From assembly GCA_027186245.1 (NCBI GenBank), contig CP114484.1:13588001-13652000 (forward strand): DNA of 64,000 bases, given 5' to 3'. Position numbers and translations under genes: made by a program. The DNA comes from Coriaria nepalensis (lineage: Eukaryota > Streptophyta > Magnoliopsida > Cucurbitales > Coriariaceae). Shown in pieces: positions 11,571 to 21,956 of this stretch (position 1 is its first letter; each line of letters opens with the position of its first letter). A model generated the notes under the pieces. It saw only the letters and a program-made list of their open reading frames with translations. It ran no database searches and was not told where the DNA came from.

Positions 11571-11746
11571 AGGGCCCGTATGTGGGCCCAATTAATACGG
11601 GCTCAAGCCTTTTTGAGCCCAATGACAAAAATCTCCAGCCCCGCCCAATACATAAATAAAGGCTCAAAGCCCGCTCTAGTCAATATTACTCGCGTAATAT
11701 TTTCTATTTTGTCACTTACAGTGCGGTGAATATAGTGAGCATAAAG
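11571..11746. other. Short spacer after FAAL-like gene
   Basis: Contains four GGCCC/GGGCC-type motifs (11573-11640), again site II-like, and the left copy of the MITE target-site duplication (11738-11746). Confidence 0.5.
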
Positions 11747-11996
11747 GGACAGTGATAGGGTTGCCTGCGCACGCTATGCATACTAAATAATCAGGACCGT
11801 CCGATTATGCATAGTAAATAATCAGGACCGTCCGATGTCGATCGGACGGTCCTGATCAATGTTAAAAATTCATAAATATATTATATATAAATTATATTTT
11901 TTCATTATTAATCAGGACCGTCCGATTTTGATCTGACGGTTCACAATTGCGCAGGCACGCGCAGGCATAGGGTGCGCAGGCACCCTATCCCTGTCC
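11747..11996. mobile_element. Mutator-type MITE, 250 bp, with 9-bp target-site duplication
   Basis: Left end GGGACAGTGATAGGGTTGCC and the reverse complement of the right end GGACAGGGATAGGGTGCC form imperfect terminal inverted repeats of roughly 35 bp (continuing as TGCGCAC.CTATGC). The flanks are AGCATAAAG (11738-11746) and AGTATAAAG (11997-12005), a 9-bp duplication with one mismatch, the size made by Mutator-like transposases. The interior has three direct copies of AATCAGGACCGTCCGAT and an inverted copy ATCGGACGGTCCTGAT, so the element can fold. No coding capacity, so it would be non-autonomous. Confidence 0.8.
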
Positions 11997-12005
11997 AGTA
12001 TAAAG

Positions 12006-12963
12006 GGTGCTTCGATTCTTTCTTTCAAATTGGTATTGGCCTAAAGCTGTTGTGCACCAAACCAAACAGTTTTTAGTGTAAAACAAGTACCAACGCAGAG
12101 AGGGGGAGAGAGAGAGAGCCTTATTATTGATTGCGTGGCAGAGATGGATCAGGTAAAATGACATTTCTTGGAGACAAGCATTTTGCAGAATCCACACATA
12201 TTGATCTGGCCTTCGAGAATCAAAATGAGGTATACGACAAGGCAATACCCATACTGTACTGATCATGATTCATGAATTTCCCCCTTCATCAGTTTTGTAA
12301 TTCACTTTTTACATCGTCTGCTCTCTTCGTGTATTGTACGAGTCCTTGTTAATTACAGTACTGGGTAAGTAAAATTTTACACTAAGAGTTCAAATTAGTT
12401 AATTAAAGTTAACGTCTAGTTCTTAGTCTGAGACCACAAAAGTCAAAACGGGCTCATTACATTACATGAGTTGAGTAGATGATAGATAATAGGGCAGCTA
12501 GCGATGAGTAATACAGCAAACATGAATTGAATATGTATTACGTACATCTATAAATCCGGGAGGCCATTTTGGAGGGGTCAAGTGTTAAGATAGAGAGATA
12601 AGGGACAATAATGAAAGGTAATGGCCATACCAATGGGACCCATGCATTATGGCAGGGGGTGGGATATAGATGAACATGAACTTGTCGGTTGTTTTAGTGA
12701 CTGCACTCAGAAGCAGCAATGAACATCTCTTTATTACTATTCATTTATTAAACCACCCCCCCGGCGTAATATATCAATCCCTCATCTTTTCTTTATAATA
12801 TCTCTCTCCCTTTCCCTTCGCTTCTCCTTAAGCAACCAACCTGTTTCCTGTTGGACATGTAGCTCGCAACTAGTATTTCCTCATTAACCTTAACCCTCTC
12901 TCTCTCTTAACAGTAACCCTAACGCAAGAAGGATCTTCTTCTTGCTTTGGAGATTTCATAGCA
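12006..12963. other. Promoter/5' region of ZF-HD gene
   Basis: No gene seen. Contains a (GA)n patch near 12100-12118, a C-run at about 12757 and CT-rich tracts at 12783-12906 that probably belong to the 5' leader of the downstream gene. TTTATAATATC near 12793 could be a weak TATA box. Confidence 0.5.
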
Positions 12964-13692
12964 ATGGAATTAGAGACTAGTTCCGTGAAGTATCGCGAAT
13001 GCTTGAAGAACCATGCAGCTAATACCGGTGGGAAAGTTCTAGATGGATGTGGAGAATTCATGCCTTGTAATGCTACTGATGATCAAGATCAAGCTTCGAT
13101 GAAATGTGCAGCCTGCGGTTGCCACCGGAACTTCCACCGGAAAGATGTCAACAGCGGCGACGCCCATTTCAAATCCAAATCAAATCAACGGCATCATGTT
13201 ATGTTCGTCAATAATAATCACCTACGCATCCCAGTGCTCCCACCTCCTCCTCCACTACCTCTACTCCACCAAAAATTCTCAGTGAGTTTGAATTTGCATT
13301 CCAACCCTATTAGTAATACTACCACGTCAGCTAACTATTGTAATTCCAGTATTGTCAACGTGGCACCCATGAGAGTAGCTTTTGGTGGTAATAGTACTAG
13401 TACTGATCATCATCTAAAAGCCGGGGCGGCGGTGGCGCTGTCTACGAAGAAGCGGTTTAGGACAAAATTCACGGTGGAGCAGAAGGAGAAGATGTTGGAG
13501 TTTGCCGAAAAAGTGGGGTGGAAGATCCAGAAGCAAGATGAAAAGGAGGTGGAAGGGTTCTGTGCCCAAGCTGGTGTCAAGAAACAGGTTCTTAGAGTTT
13601 GGATGCATAACAACAAGAATGCGGCCGTTGTTAAGAAGGGATTCGACAACCAAATCACGTCATTAGGCCACTTTTCAATTAGCGGAGATTAA
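12964..13692 (+). CDS. Zinc-finger homeodomain (ZF-HD) transcription factor, single exon
   Basis: ZHD-family transcription factor of 242 residues. Residues about 9-62 form the ZF-HD dimerisation zinc finger (YRECLKNHAA, DGCGEFMPC, CAACGCHRNFHRK). Residues about 162-222 form the homeodomain (RFRTKFTVEQKEKM to VWMHNNKN, with Met in the usual recognition-helix place for ZHDs). The linker is low complexity with a poly-Pro/Leu stretch. ZHD proteins dimerise and bind ATTA-containing sites, acting in floral and stress development. Lack of introns is normal for the family. Its 3' UTR sequence is echoed at 16.5-16.8 kb by a segmental duplication. Confidence 0.92.
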   Translation: MELETSSVKYRECLKNHAANTGGKVLDGCGEFMPCNATDDQDQASMKCAACGCHRNFHRKDVNSGDAHFKSKSNQRHHVMFVNNNHLRIPVLPPPPPLPLLHQKFSVSLNLHSNPISNTTTSANYCNSSIVNVAPMRVAFGGNSTSTDHHLKAGAAVALSTKKRFRTKFTVEQKEKMLEFAEKVGWKIQKQDEKEVEGFCAQAGVKKQVLRVWMHNNKNAAVVKKGFDNQITSLGHFSISGD

Positions 13693-14914
13693 TGAATGAA
13701 TCGTCAGGTTCTAATAACTGATGATGTGATGATATCTATAGAGAAAGAAAGAGAGGATTAGTACTGTTATACTAGCTAATAGCTAGAACGAGGATGGGTA
13801 TATCGATATCATGTATAACTCTTTAAGTCTTTTGCTACAATGGTATATTATATCTAGTGATTTATACATGTAATTTTTCCTAATTGCTAGATGATGATGT
13901 TGTTACTTGTTAATCAGTATATATATATATAAATTAATGGGGACAAAACAAAAAAAAAATATTATTAATTTAACATAATATTATATTATCAAAAATATTT
14001 AATATATTATTTTTAAGTTACAATTAAAATAATTATTAATTTATCGAAAATTTACTATATATAAATTCTTCAAGAAAGTAACAATTTCTTTTACTCATTG
14101 TATCAATATCCATGTGAGAATCATTTACATTTCTTGTAACAAAATACTTTTCAGCTTAATTAATTAAGAAATAGGGTTTACTAGAGATAGATTTCTCTGA
14201 CCTCTCTTTAACGAGAAATAGGGTCAAATTCTCGTTGACCGTCTGTGGTTCCTCAAACTTCTAGGGTGCTGCATTTTTCTGCTTGTGTTGGATCTAGTTT
14301 CTTAGATTTGTTTTATTGAAATTTTTCTATTTTGAAGAACTGGGATTGGAGGAACTTGGCCTACTGGTTGGGGCTTTGTGATTTGGAAAGCCAAATTGTG
14401 ACTTTGGTGCACAAGGGGTTGAGATGGAACGAAATTCATCATAATTCCTAATTTTGAAGTTAAGACTTGTTGAGCTGTGCTTTTAGGTGTTCGATAAATT
14501 GCTTAAAGAAGTTATTCAATTTTGAGAATGCACAAAGTGTTGGAGACATATGGTGTATACAATTTTTACGGGTTATATAACAGAGGTATGAAACTCAACA
14601 AACCTTTGACAATATAAATCGAGTTTGTTGTTGTGATGTTGTATTGACTTTAGCTTTGCGTTTGTGTCTAATAGTTTCATAATTTATGTTGTTGTTTGGA
14701 ATCAATCTTGTAATCCCTTTTAATTTCTTCTAATAAAACAAGGTACGTGCATGTTATTTTGTTAAAATAAAAAATACGTCATCTTATCATATCATATTTC
14801 TGACCTTATTACAAAAAAGTCATATACATTAGATATAACTAATGTATATGACTCAATATATAAAATATTAGTGGAATTATTTAGAATCTATTTTAAACAT
14901 TTTCTTTCATCCTA

Positions 14915-15310
14915 TTAAAATGCCCCTTCTAGTGAGGGGGCATCGCTGCCTTCTGCTGCCAGTCCCGTTCCTTCCGCCACTGGCGTTGGGGCTTGATTCG
15001 GTGCTCCGGCTGGTGCTTCTTCTGGTGTTCCTGTTGCCTCAGCTGGTGCACTATCCGGTGCACCTAGTGTATCGCCCAACTTACTGATACTCCTGATAAC
15101 ATAATTCAAAGTTCAGATTCGAAATTAAATTCTAAAGCTTGCATAGAACAATAATAACATTATGGACTTGAAAGCTTACTCTATTTCTTGCTCAAACCGA
15201 TCAAACAAATTGTTGCCGACTGTGAATTCATCATTATCACCGTATGTTGAATGAATTGAAGTGAAAACTAACAACACACAGAATACCAAAACAATGGCGG
15301 ATTTTGCCAT
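14915..15310 (-). CDS. Small secreted AGP-like protein 1 (cluster founder type), 2 exons
   Basis: Exon 1 is 15180-15310 and exon 2 is 14915-15092, giving 102 residues. Residues 1-24 are a strong signal peptide (MAKSAIVLVFCVLLVF..., predicted cut after STYG). Exon 1 ends with the family motif LFDRFEQEIE and exon 2 opens SISKLGD. The mature C-terminal part is Ala/Pro/Glu/Thr-rich with AP, TP and GAP dipeptides such as GAPDSAPAEATGTPEEAPAG, typical of arabinogalactan hydroxyproline O-glycosylation. There is no C-terminal hydrophobic tail, so no GPI anchor is expected. The product would be acidic and extracellular. A (GAA)n tract sits just before the ATG. A TATA element is at 15498-15505. Function unknown; related to the genes at 17.0, 19.0 and 22.0 kb. 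Confidence 0.75.
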
Positions 15311-15317
15311 TTTTGTT

Positions 15318-15401
15318 TTCTTCTTCTTCTTCTTCTTCTTCTTCTTCTTCTTCTTCTTCTTCTTCTTCTTCTTCTTCTTCTTCTTCTTCTTCTTCTTCTT
15401 T
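15318..15401. repeat. (TTC/GAA)28 microsatellite in 5' UTR
   Basis: About 28 perfect TTC triplets (GAA on the coding strand), eight bases upstream of the ATG of AGP-like gene 1. Paralogue 2 has the same flanks without the repeat, so the expansion is recent. The purine strand is in the mRNA leader. Confidence 0.9.
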
Positions 15402-15497
15402 ATGAAGGGATGGAACTGAATGACTTGATCACGTGATATGGAAGAGTGGAACAATGGAGAATGAGATGATTGATTGTTTAAGCAAAATTCATTGGTC

Positions 15498-15505
15498 TTA
15501 TATAA
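15498..15505 (-). promoter_or_regulatory. TATA box of AGP-like gene 1
   Basis: TTATATAA-type element about 190 bp upstream of the ATG (about 105 bp if the GAA repeat is discounted). Confidence 0.45.
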
Positions 15506-15779
15506 ATGAAAAGGAGGGGCTAAAAATAGAGATATAGATCATTTTCCTGGGCTGTCTCTCTCGCCTTAGTTTACGATGTTTAGGAAAGTGTGTCTTCCTT
15601 TTTCTATCCTTAAATGTCGGGAATCGATGTGAAACCCAAATAATTTTGGGATCGTATGGTGTAAAATGAATTGACTGGTTAAGTGGTTTATATTAAAAGG
15701 TAAATAACAATTCGACTTCATTGTGTGTTTTTTTTTTTTTTTTTTTTTTTTACACGTTTTCAAATGAACAAATCAATAA

Positions 15780-16500
15780 AAAAAAAGGAGATCGTGACTG
15801 CAACATTTTTATCCGTACAAAATAATTACGTTTTAAATTTGTATCGATAGAATATGAACTATAAAAATTTTAATTTTAATCTGTTTATTTTTTTTTAATT
15901 ATAATAATTCTTTAATTTCTATAATTCAAGTTATTTTTTATTTACCTTTTTATTTATTTATCTCTGAATTTAAATATTATTGATTTTGAGCCGACCAACC
16001 AATGTTGCCGCCTCTCTCCTTTCTTTACGTAAATAAAAAAAGTGAAAATAAGATATAATCTAATTTCTCGCTATTAAAATTATTTTATTATTTTTATAAA
16101 AAAATCGATTGAAATGATCCGTTTTTTTTAAGATAAACTGATCAAAATAATCTACGGTCCTGATGAGAAATCATATCAAGTTTTTTTTTTTCAAATGTAC
16201 GGACGAAGAGAACGGGATTGAAAAAAGAGGTCAATGATTAAGGACTAATCGAGTGGGATTTATTTTTACATTTCATTTTTGAACATCCATTCTAATTTTA
16301 GAAAATTTTGGGATTCTAATATATTTCATATTTGATTATTTATTGGAATTCATTATAATTTAATTGAAATTTTCGATTAATTGATCTTAATTTTCCCTAT
16401 TAATATAAAACAATTTAAAAGCATCAATTTGTCTAATGTTATGACTTAAATATATTGACTATTGTATATAGATTTTCAAATGAAAAAATAAAAATAAAAA
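15780..16500. other. AT-rich spacer
   Basis: Long T and A runs and no open frame of note. Nothing recognisable as a gene or element. Confidence 0.5.
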
Positions 16501-16509
16501 TTGATATGA

Positions 16510-17790
16510 TAATATATATCGAGAAAGAGAGAGAGAGAGAGAGAGGAGGATTAACGTTGTAACTATATAGCTAGGAGGATGGATCCATTGATATGTATAT
16601 ATCTTGTATAAGCCTAAGTTTTAGCTATTATAAGTTATAATCACTCTTGTAATTTCTAGTTAACTACGAGCTAGCTAGTTTTCCAGAAACATTATATTAT
16701 ATGATTATATCTAAATGTCAGATATATATTTATATATTAATATTATATTTTTCATGCATTTCTGAATAAACTAATTGCCACGTGTTTTTGTTAATCAGTA
16801 CGAACATATGTATATATAAACATGGTCCAAAAAAGCAACAATTTTTCATTCATTGTAATCTTAATTCATACGTACATGTTAATCTCCATGTAAGATAGTG
16901 TTATTTCTGACACTAACACAAAAAATGCCAATATATATAATTAATATTTAAAATCTTTTTATTAAATATGAGTAGTAATATTTTAGAATCTTTTAAGCAG
17001 TATGATCATCGTCTTCATGGTAATTCTCGAATCCAGCTGTTTCTTTCGATTCGTATGAAGCTCCAGGTGAGGGGGCATCGCCTTGTTCTGTTTCCGGTCC
17101 GGCTCCCCATGGCGCTGATGCCGGGGCTTGATTCGGTGCTCCGACAGGTGCTTGTTTTGTTTCAGTCTCTCCATTTGCTCCATCGCTCAACTTAATGACA
17201 TTCCTGATCATAAATTAATGTCACAAATCATGAGTTTTGTGTGTCCTGAATTGAAATCTGTCGTTTCTGAAATGATCTTGTCAAGAGAGAATCGAAATGT
17301 TAATGCATAAAACAACAATATTACGGGCTTGAAAGCTTACTCTAGTTTATTCTCAAACCAACTTGACCATGAGCCACCTTTTTTATCTTCATCACCATAA
17401 GTCGAATGAATCGAAGTGAAAACTAACAACACAGAGAACACCAAAACGATGGCCGCTTTTGCCATTTTTGTGTTTGTCCTTACGAAGGGATGGAACTACT
17501 GATCGAATTGATCACGTACGCGCTATAGAAGAAGTGGGGGAACAGGTGAGATGATTTGATTGTTTAAGCAAGCTCATTGTGTTATATATATATGAGAAGG
17601 AGGGGCTAAAAATATCATTTTCAGGTCATCTCTCTCGCCTTATTTTGCGATGTGTAGAAGAGTTTTCTTCCTTGTCTTTCCTGAAATATCAGGGATCAAT
17701 GTCGAGCCCAAAAATTTTGTGATTGTACGGTTTAAACTGAATTGACTGGTCAACCGGTTTATATTTTCAATAAAATGGGAAATAATGATT
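16510..17790. repeat. Segmental tandem duplication, unit B (with AGP-like gene 2)
   Basis: Second copy of the unit at 13735-15780. It starts with sequence related to the ZF-HD 3' UTR, including a (GA)n run at about 16522-16543, and ends beyond the AGP-like gene 2 promoter at GACTGGTCAACCGGTTTATATT. This places the duplication boundary inside the 3' flank of the ZF-HD gene. Confidence 0.75.
16993..17465 (-). CDS. Small secreted AGP-like protein 2, 2 exons
   Basis: Exon 1 is 17341-17465 and exon 2 is 16993-17203, giving 111 residues. The signal peptide MAKAAIVLVFSVLLVF is nearly identical to gene 1, with cut after STYG. Exon 1 closes with SSWFENKLE and exon 2 opens NVIKLSD. The mature region has AP-rich stretches (GAPNQAPASAPWGAGPE) and an acidic His-containing end (NYHEDDDHTA). 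Intron position and phase match gene 1 exactly (donor GA|GTAAGC). The 5' flank resembles gene 1, confirming a duplicate pair. Likely extracellular and glycosylated; role unknown. Confidence 0.75.
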
Positions 17791-17799
17791 TGATTGTGT

Positions 17800-18140
17800 C
17801 ATTGATTACGTAGCTAATGGTTTCATTTTTAATAAAATTATGCTTTTTTATTATTCTAAAATTATGATAAATTCATAATTTAATAAAATATATAAATTAT
17901 TTTTAAATTTTAATAAAAAAATTATTAATTTATCATATTTTTACCCTTTTTTTTTAATAAAAAAAAATAGACAAATAACTTTTACATTTAAAATAAGATA
18001 AATAATTATTAAATAATTTAATAAAATATATTCTGGGGTAGGCTGTTGGATTACTAATCGGCCATTTGGTTTTTACACGGATCGTCAATCCACCAAATTT
18101 CAAGTTTCCTCCTGCCTATCTTTCTGCTTATTAAGCATCT
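17800..18140. other. AT-rich spacer
   Basis: Low-complexity AT-rich DNA; no gene seen. Confidence 0.5.
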
Positions 18141-18145
18141 CAAAT

Positions 18146-18720
18146 ATTTTTAGAAGAAGAAAAACCCTTTCCTAGTCTCTCTCTAATAAGAGTCAGAATG
18201 CTATGAAGTCCGAATCCATCTCACTCACAGACGTATCTTTTCTGCCATTTTTACTGATATGTATCTTCTCGTTTTCTAGTGTCAATTTATTGACATTTTT
18301 GCGGTTTCCAATCGCTCGATTTGTACTCAGCCTTCTAAAAGGTAGTATACACAACCGTCCATTTCATGAATAACAACAACGATGTAATTAATTGCCTACG
18401 TATTATGAAAATCCGAAAGAGAATATCACCACGATCTACCAATATTTCTCCTTTTTTGCCCTAATTTGTTTTTTAATCTGTGTTCTAATAAACTTTAACT
18501 TGATTTGATTGTCCATTTTACAATCTATCTTAACAGTTATACTGTTAGAAATACATATATGTGACTCTTATATCAAGTCTTAGATCTGATTGCTTATTGT
18601 TTTTTCTTATAGTTTAGCGAAAACATAAGATTATGTTTCTCTTTTACAGATCCGATCATGACTAGAATCTGACTCATAAACATGTTCACGTTTTCATACG
18701 ATGCTAATAAAAGAAGATGT
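18146..18720. repeat. Diverged duplicated spacer, copy 1
   Basis: Phrases such as ACGTATCTTTTCTGCCATTT, GATTTGATTGTCCA, GCTTATTGTTTTT and TCTGACTCATAAAC occur in the same order at 20.40-21.00 kb. This shows that the promoter-distal flank of the next genes was duplicated with them. Confidence 0.75.
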
Positions 18721-18952
18721 AGATATATGTAATAATAAATAAGTCTCTCATACAAATATAATATTATTTAATTATTTAATAATAATCATGACTCAAATGA
18801 GATGATTATACATATGACAATAACTTTTATCTGTTGGGAAATTCTTACACTTCTTATGTTACACTCAGGGTCAGAGTTAATCCAAGTTCAAAATCGTTTA
18901 CTTTCATTGTTTCGTTGCAACCAATGCGAGTGCTTCTAATTTGTGGTTCTTT

Positions 18953-19489
18953 TCAATATTTTGGTACTTTGGGTGCATGTACACGGCCTCCCGCTTTTGG
19001 TGCATGTGCATGTTCATGGCGTCCTGCTTTTGGTGCCTTTGGTGCCTTTGGTGCTTTTGCTGCCTTCGGTGCCTTGGCTGATTTTGGTGTGTGTGCGTGT
19101 GTGGGTCCGGGTCCGTGTCCATGTCCATGTCCTGAACCCGGTGCATGTGCTGGTTCTTCTTTATGTACTTTTTTGTGTTTTTTTGGTGCATCTGCTTGTA
19201 CTTCCCCCTTTTTAATGATGTCCCTGGAGATGATAAGACCCGAAACATAACTTGATAGTGTGATAATGGTTTGAAATATTGTATGAGATATGAATACGCA
19301 GAGATGAATGCCTGTAATATCCATTATAATGATTATTTGGAATACATAGAATGCGAAAGCTTACTCTAATTTGCCTTCGAACCAATCGGACAATGTGTTT
19401 CCTTTTGTTTCATCAGAAAATGCTGTCGGAGCTGAAGACAGAACTAGCACTGCAGAGAGAACCACCAAAACAAGAGGCAAATTTGCCAT
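18953..19489 (-). CDS. Small secreted His/Lys-rich AGP-like protein 3, 2 exons
   Basis: Exon 1 is 19365-19489 and exon 2 is 18953-19223, giving 131 residues. The signal peptide is MANLPLVLVVLSAVLVLSSA with cut after TAFS. Exon 1 ends LSDWFEGKLE and exon 2 opens DIIKKGEVQADAP. The rest is low complexity: HAPGSGHGHGHGPGPTHAHT, then a run of KAPKA repeats, and a Gly-His-Lys tail ending HAPKVPKY. It is strongly basic, in contrast to genes 1 and 2. His-rich HGHGHG stretches suggest metal or pectin binding, by analogy with His-rich AGP31-type cell-wall proteins; that is inference. TATAAAA lies at 19582-19588 (minus). The antisense strand carries a long open frame because of the repeat composition. 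Confidence 0.75.
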
Positions 19490-19581
19490 TTTGATCAGAG
19501 CTTTTTGTTTTGTTTTGGTTTGTTTTTTAATTAGGGAAGAAAAGTAAGAACTTGAATGTGAAGACCGAATGCAATGGTGGA

Positions 19582-19588
19582 TTTTATA
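19582..19588 (-). promoter_or_regulatory. TATA box of AGP-like gene 3
   Basis: TATAAAA on the minus strand about 95 bp upstream of the ATG. The same context (GCTATAAAATCC) is found at 22642-22648 for gene 6, and the two promoters share blocks such as GGTGGTTAAAAATAT and TTTGCCATGTTTGGAA. Confidence 0.6.
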
Positions 19589-19864
19589 GCAAACGTATTG
19601 TACTATAACCGTTATTAGGGTGGTTAAAAATATTGCGTTTCTCCCTGTTTTTTGCATCAATTTGCCATGTTTGGAAATTTTGTAACTTTCTTACAATAAT
19701 AAAGAAGAATGTAGAGGTAGAAATCCTATAGGGGGTCTACAAGGTGGTTTTAGTACTCAAACCTATTTTTATCTACACAAATTACTACTCAAAAAAGAAG
19801 CAGTAGATAGAAATTTATTAATAAAGTATAAAATAAATATTATTAGGTTATCTCATAATTTCAA

Positions 19865-20093
19865 TGCAATTAATTTATATCCTTATTCAAATTAAAGTCG
19901 TCGCTGGTGCTTGTCCATATTTTGCTTCTTTGGGTTTTGTCTACATGGCCTCCTGCTTTTTGGTGCGTGTGCGTTCGTGTCCAAGTCCTTGTCCTGAACC
20001 TGCTAGTGCATGTTCTGGTGCTTTTCCAGTTACTCTTTCTTCTTTTGATTTGATGCTTTTGGGGCATCTTCCTGTACTTCACCTAATTTAATG
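19865..20093 (-). pseudogene. AGP-like relic 4 (exon 2 only, frameshifted)
   Basis: Minus-strand sequence after an AG at about 20094 reads DIIKLGEVQEDAPKAS, matching exon 2 of genes 3 and 6. A 5-nt duplication (TCAAA twice) then shifts the frame and brings a stop within a few codons. The remaining sequence still resembles the HAP/GSG/His-rich tail in another frame. No signal-peptide exon follows within the next 1.1 kb on this strand. Either dead, or an alternative terminal exon for a distant promoter. Confidence 0.7.
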
Positions 20094-20394
20094 ATGTCCC
20101 TCATCAAGATGACAAGATCCCAAACATAACTCAATACTATGGTAACGTTTTAAAGCATTGTATAAATATTTAGGCAGAGATGAATGCCTGTAATGATGAT
20201 ATACAGTATTTAGCAAAAATATATGGACTTTCTTTACGTTACGCGTCAGCCTGTTGGATTATGTGTTGGGCCGAAGAGGCCCATCCATAATATTTAGACT
20301 CGGTTGAATACTGTTTATAGGGGCCGACGGCCCATTTTGTTTTTGTATTTATACATCGATCCCAAACTTAGCTTTGATGGACGGTCAAGATGTG

Positions 20395-21005
20395 AAATAT
20401 TTAGAGAAGACTAAGAAGAAAAACCATCTCTAAATCACTAATAAGAGTTAGAATGCGATGAAGTCGAATTCAGCTCGCTCATAGACGTATCTTTTCTGCC
20501 ATTTTTAGAGATATATATCTTCTCGTCTTCTACTATCAGTTTCTTTACGTTTTCAATCGCCTGATTTGTATTTTTAGCCTTCTAAAGGTTAGTACATAAC
20601 TGTCCATTTCAAGAATAAGAACAGTGAATGTAATGGTCTATTTAATTTTGATTTGCATTGTTTTCGCATATTGAATTTTCCTCCGTCTATAATTGTTAGC
20701 GTTGGTTGAGCAATGGAATTGACGAAATTCTGAAGAAGAAGAAGAAGATCATCATCATAACCATCTACTGATACTTCTCATTCTTCTACCATAACTTGTT
20801 TCTTAATCTGTGATCTAAAAACCTTGAACTTGATTTGATTGTCCAATGTGCGATCTATCTGATAGTTTGTGTTGAGAAATACTTATATCAAGTTTTAGAT
20901 CTAATTGCTTATTGTTTTTCTTATAGTTTAGTGAAAATACAAGGTTACGTTTCTCTTTATAGATACGCTATTAACTTCTACATCTGACTCATAAACTGGG
21001 TTCAT
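20395..21005. repeat. Diverged duplicated spacer, copy 2
   Basis: Counterpart of 18146-18720 (same ordered phrases). It is preceded at about 20230-20350 by a GGCC-rich stretch (GGGCCGAAGAGGCCCATCC, GGGGCCGACGGCCCAT) with two inverted GGCC pairs. Confidence 0.7.
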
Positions 21006-21281
21006 ATTACTTACGATGCAAAAAAAGAAATTGTAGATAGAAACAATAATTCCTAATAATCACTAAAATGAGCTGGTTATAGATACGACAAGAACTTTTA
21101 TCCTACATAGATATTGAGAAACAAGTAATAAGTTCTTACATTTCTTTGATTACACTCGGGTTAATTCAAGTATTAATTTATGTATTAAGTTCAAGATTGT
21201 TTACTGTATAAAATATATATTATCAGGTTATCTCATCAAGACGTTGCTTCTTATTTGGGTGCTTGTCCATATTTTGCATCT

Positions 21282-21463
21282 CTATGGGTGTGGGTGTGGG
21301 TGTGTGTACATGGCCTCCTGCATTTGGTGCGTGTGCGTGTGTCCGTGTTCATGTTCGTGTCTGTGTCCTGAACCTGAACCTGGTGCATGTTCTCCAGTTA
21401 CTCTTTCTTCTTTTGATGCTTTTGGTGTATCTGCCTGTACTTCACCTAATTTAATGAGGTCCC
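21282..21463 (-). pseudogene. AGP-like relic 5 (intact exon 2, exon 1 missing)
   Basis: After a good acceptor (TCTTCAG|GGACC) the minus strand reads DLIKLGEVQADTPKAS, then APGSGSGHRHEHEHGHTHTH, and ends THPHPHP with a stop at 21282-21284. The frame is open. The sequence upstream that holds intron and exon 1 in gene 6 is deleted: CTCAATACTAT joins directly to TTGGAATGCGC. Without its own signal peptide it is probably dead, although gene 6 exon 1 at 22.4-22.5 kb could splice to it. Confidence 0.7.
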
Positions 21464-21956
21464 TGAAGACGACAAGACCCCAAACATAACTCAATACTAT
21501 TTGGAATGCGCACGTCAAGAGGTACGTTAGCTGAAAGATCTGGACTCTCTTTACGTTAAGTGTCGGCCTGCTGGATTATGAGTTGGACCTGGACTCTCAT
21601 TATTATCTGTATTTAACTCAGAAACCGGTTCAATATTTCGTATGATGTTTAGCAAAAGAAGTTGCAGATATAATAAACAAGAATGAATTACAGAAGTACT
21701 ATTATTTTATTGTTTAATTTGTATTAATCACTCAAATGAGCTGATTATCTATATGATCATATCTTTTATCCTAAATAGATATCGGGAAATATTGTAATTG
21801 GTAAAGTCTTACATTTCTTACATTACACTCGGGTTAATCCAAGTTCAAAATCAATTACTGTATAAAATAAAGATGGTTAGCTTATCCCATTATTTCGATG
21901 CAACCAATTTATATCTTTATCCAAATTAATGCCGATGCTTCTTAGTGTGGTGCTTG

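Larger units (their letters stand above)
13735..15780. repeat. Segmental tandem duplication, unit A (with AGP-like gene 1)
   Basis: Sequence after the ZF-HD stop (AGAAAGAGAGGATTA, CTAGCTA, AGGATG, TTGTTAATCAGTA) recurs in order at 16510-16830. The AGP-like gene and its 5' flank (GGAGGGGCTAAAAATA, CTCTCTCGCCTTA, AATTGACTGGT) recur at 16.99-17.77 kb. About 700 bp (roughly 14150-14870) is present here but absent from the second copy, so it is either an insertion in this unit or a deletion in the other. Confidence 0.75.

Noticed and set aside
15176..15454. Open frame with a long poly-Lys run fused to the AGP-like gene 1 signal peptide
   Set aside because: Its apparent start is not an ATG (the codon reads TTG). 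The Lys run is the GAA microsatellite in the leader. The ATG at 15310 fits the paralogues.
18834..19250. Plus-strand open frames of about 90-140 codons opposite the His-rich genes (also at 21973-22275 and 21929-22183)
   Set aside because: These are antisense shadows of repetitive codons. They lack signal peptides and conserved features, whereas the minus frames have both.
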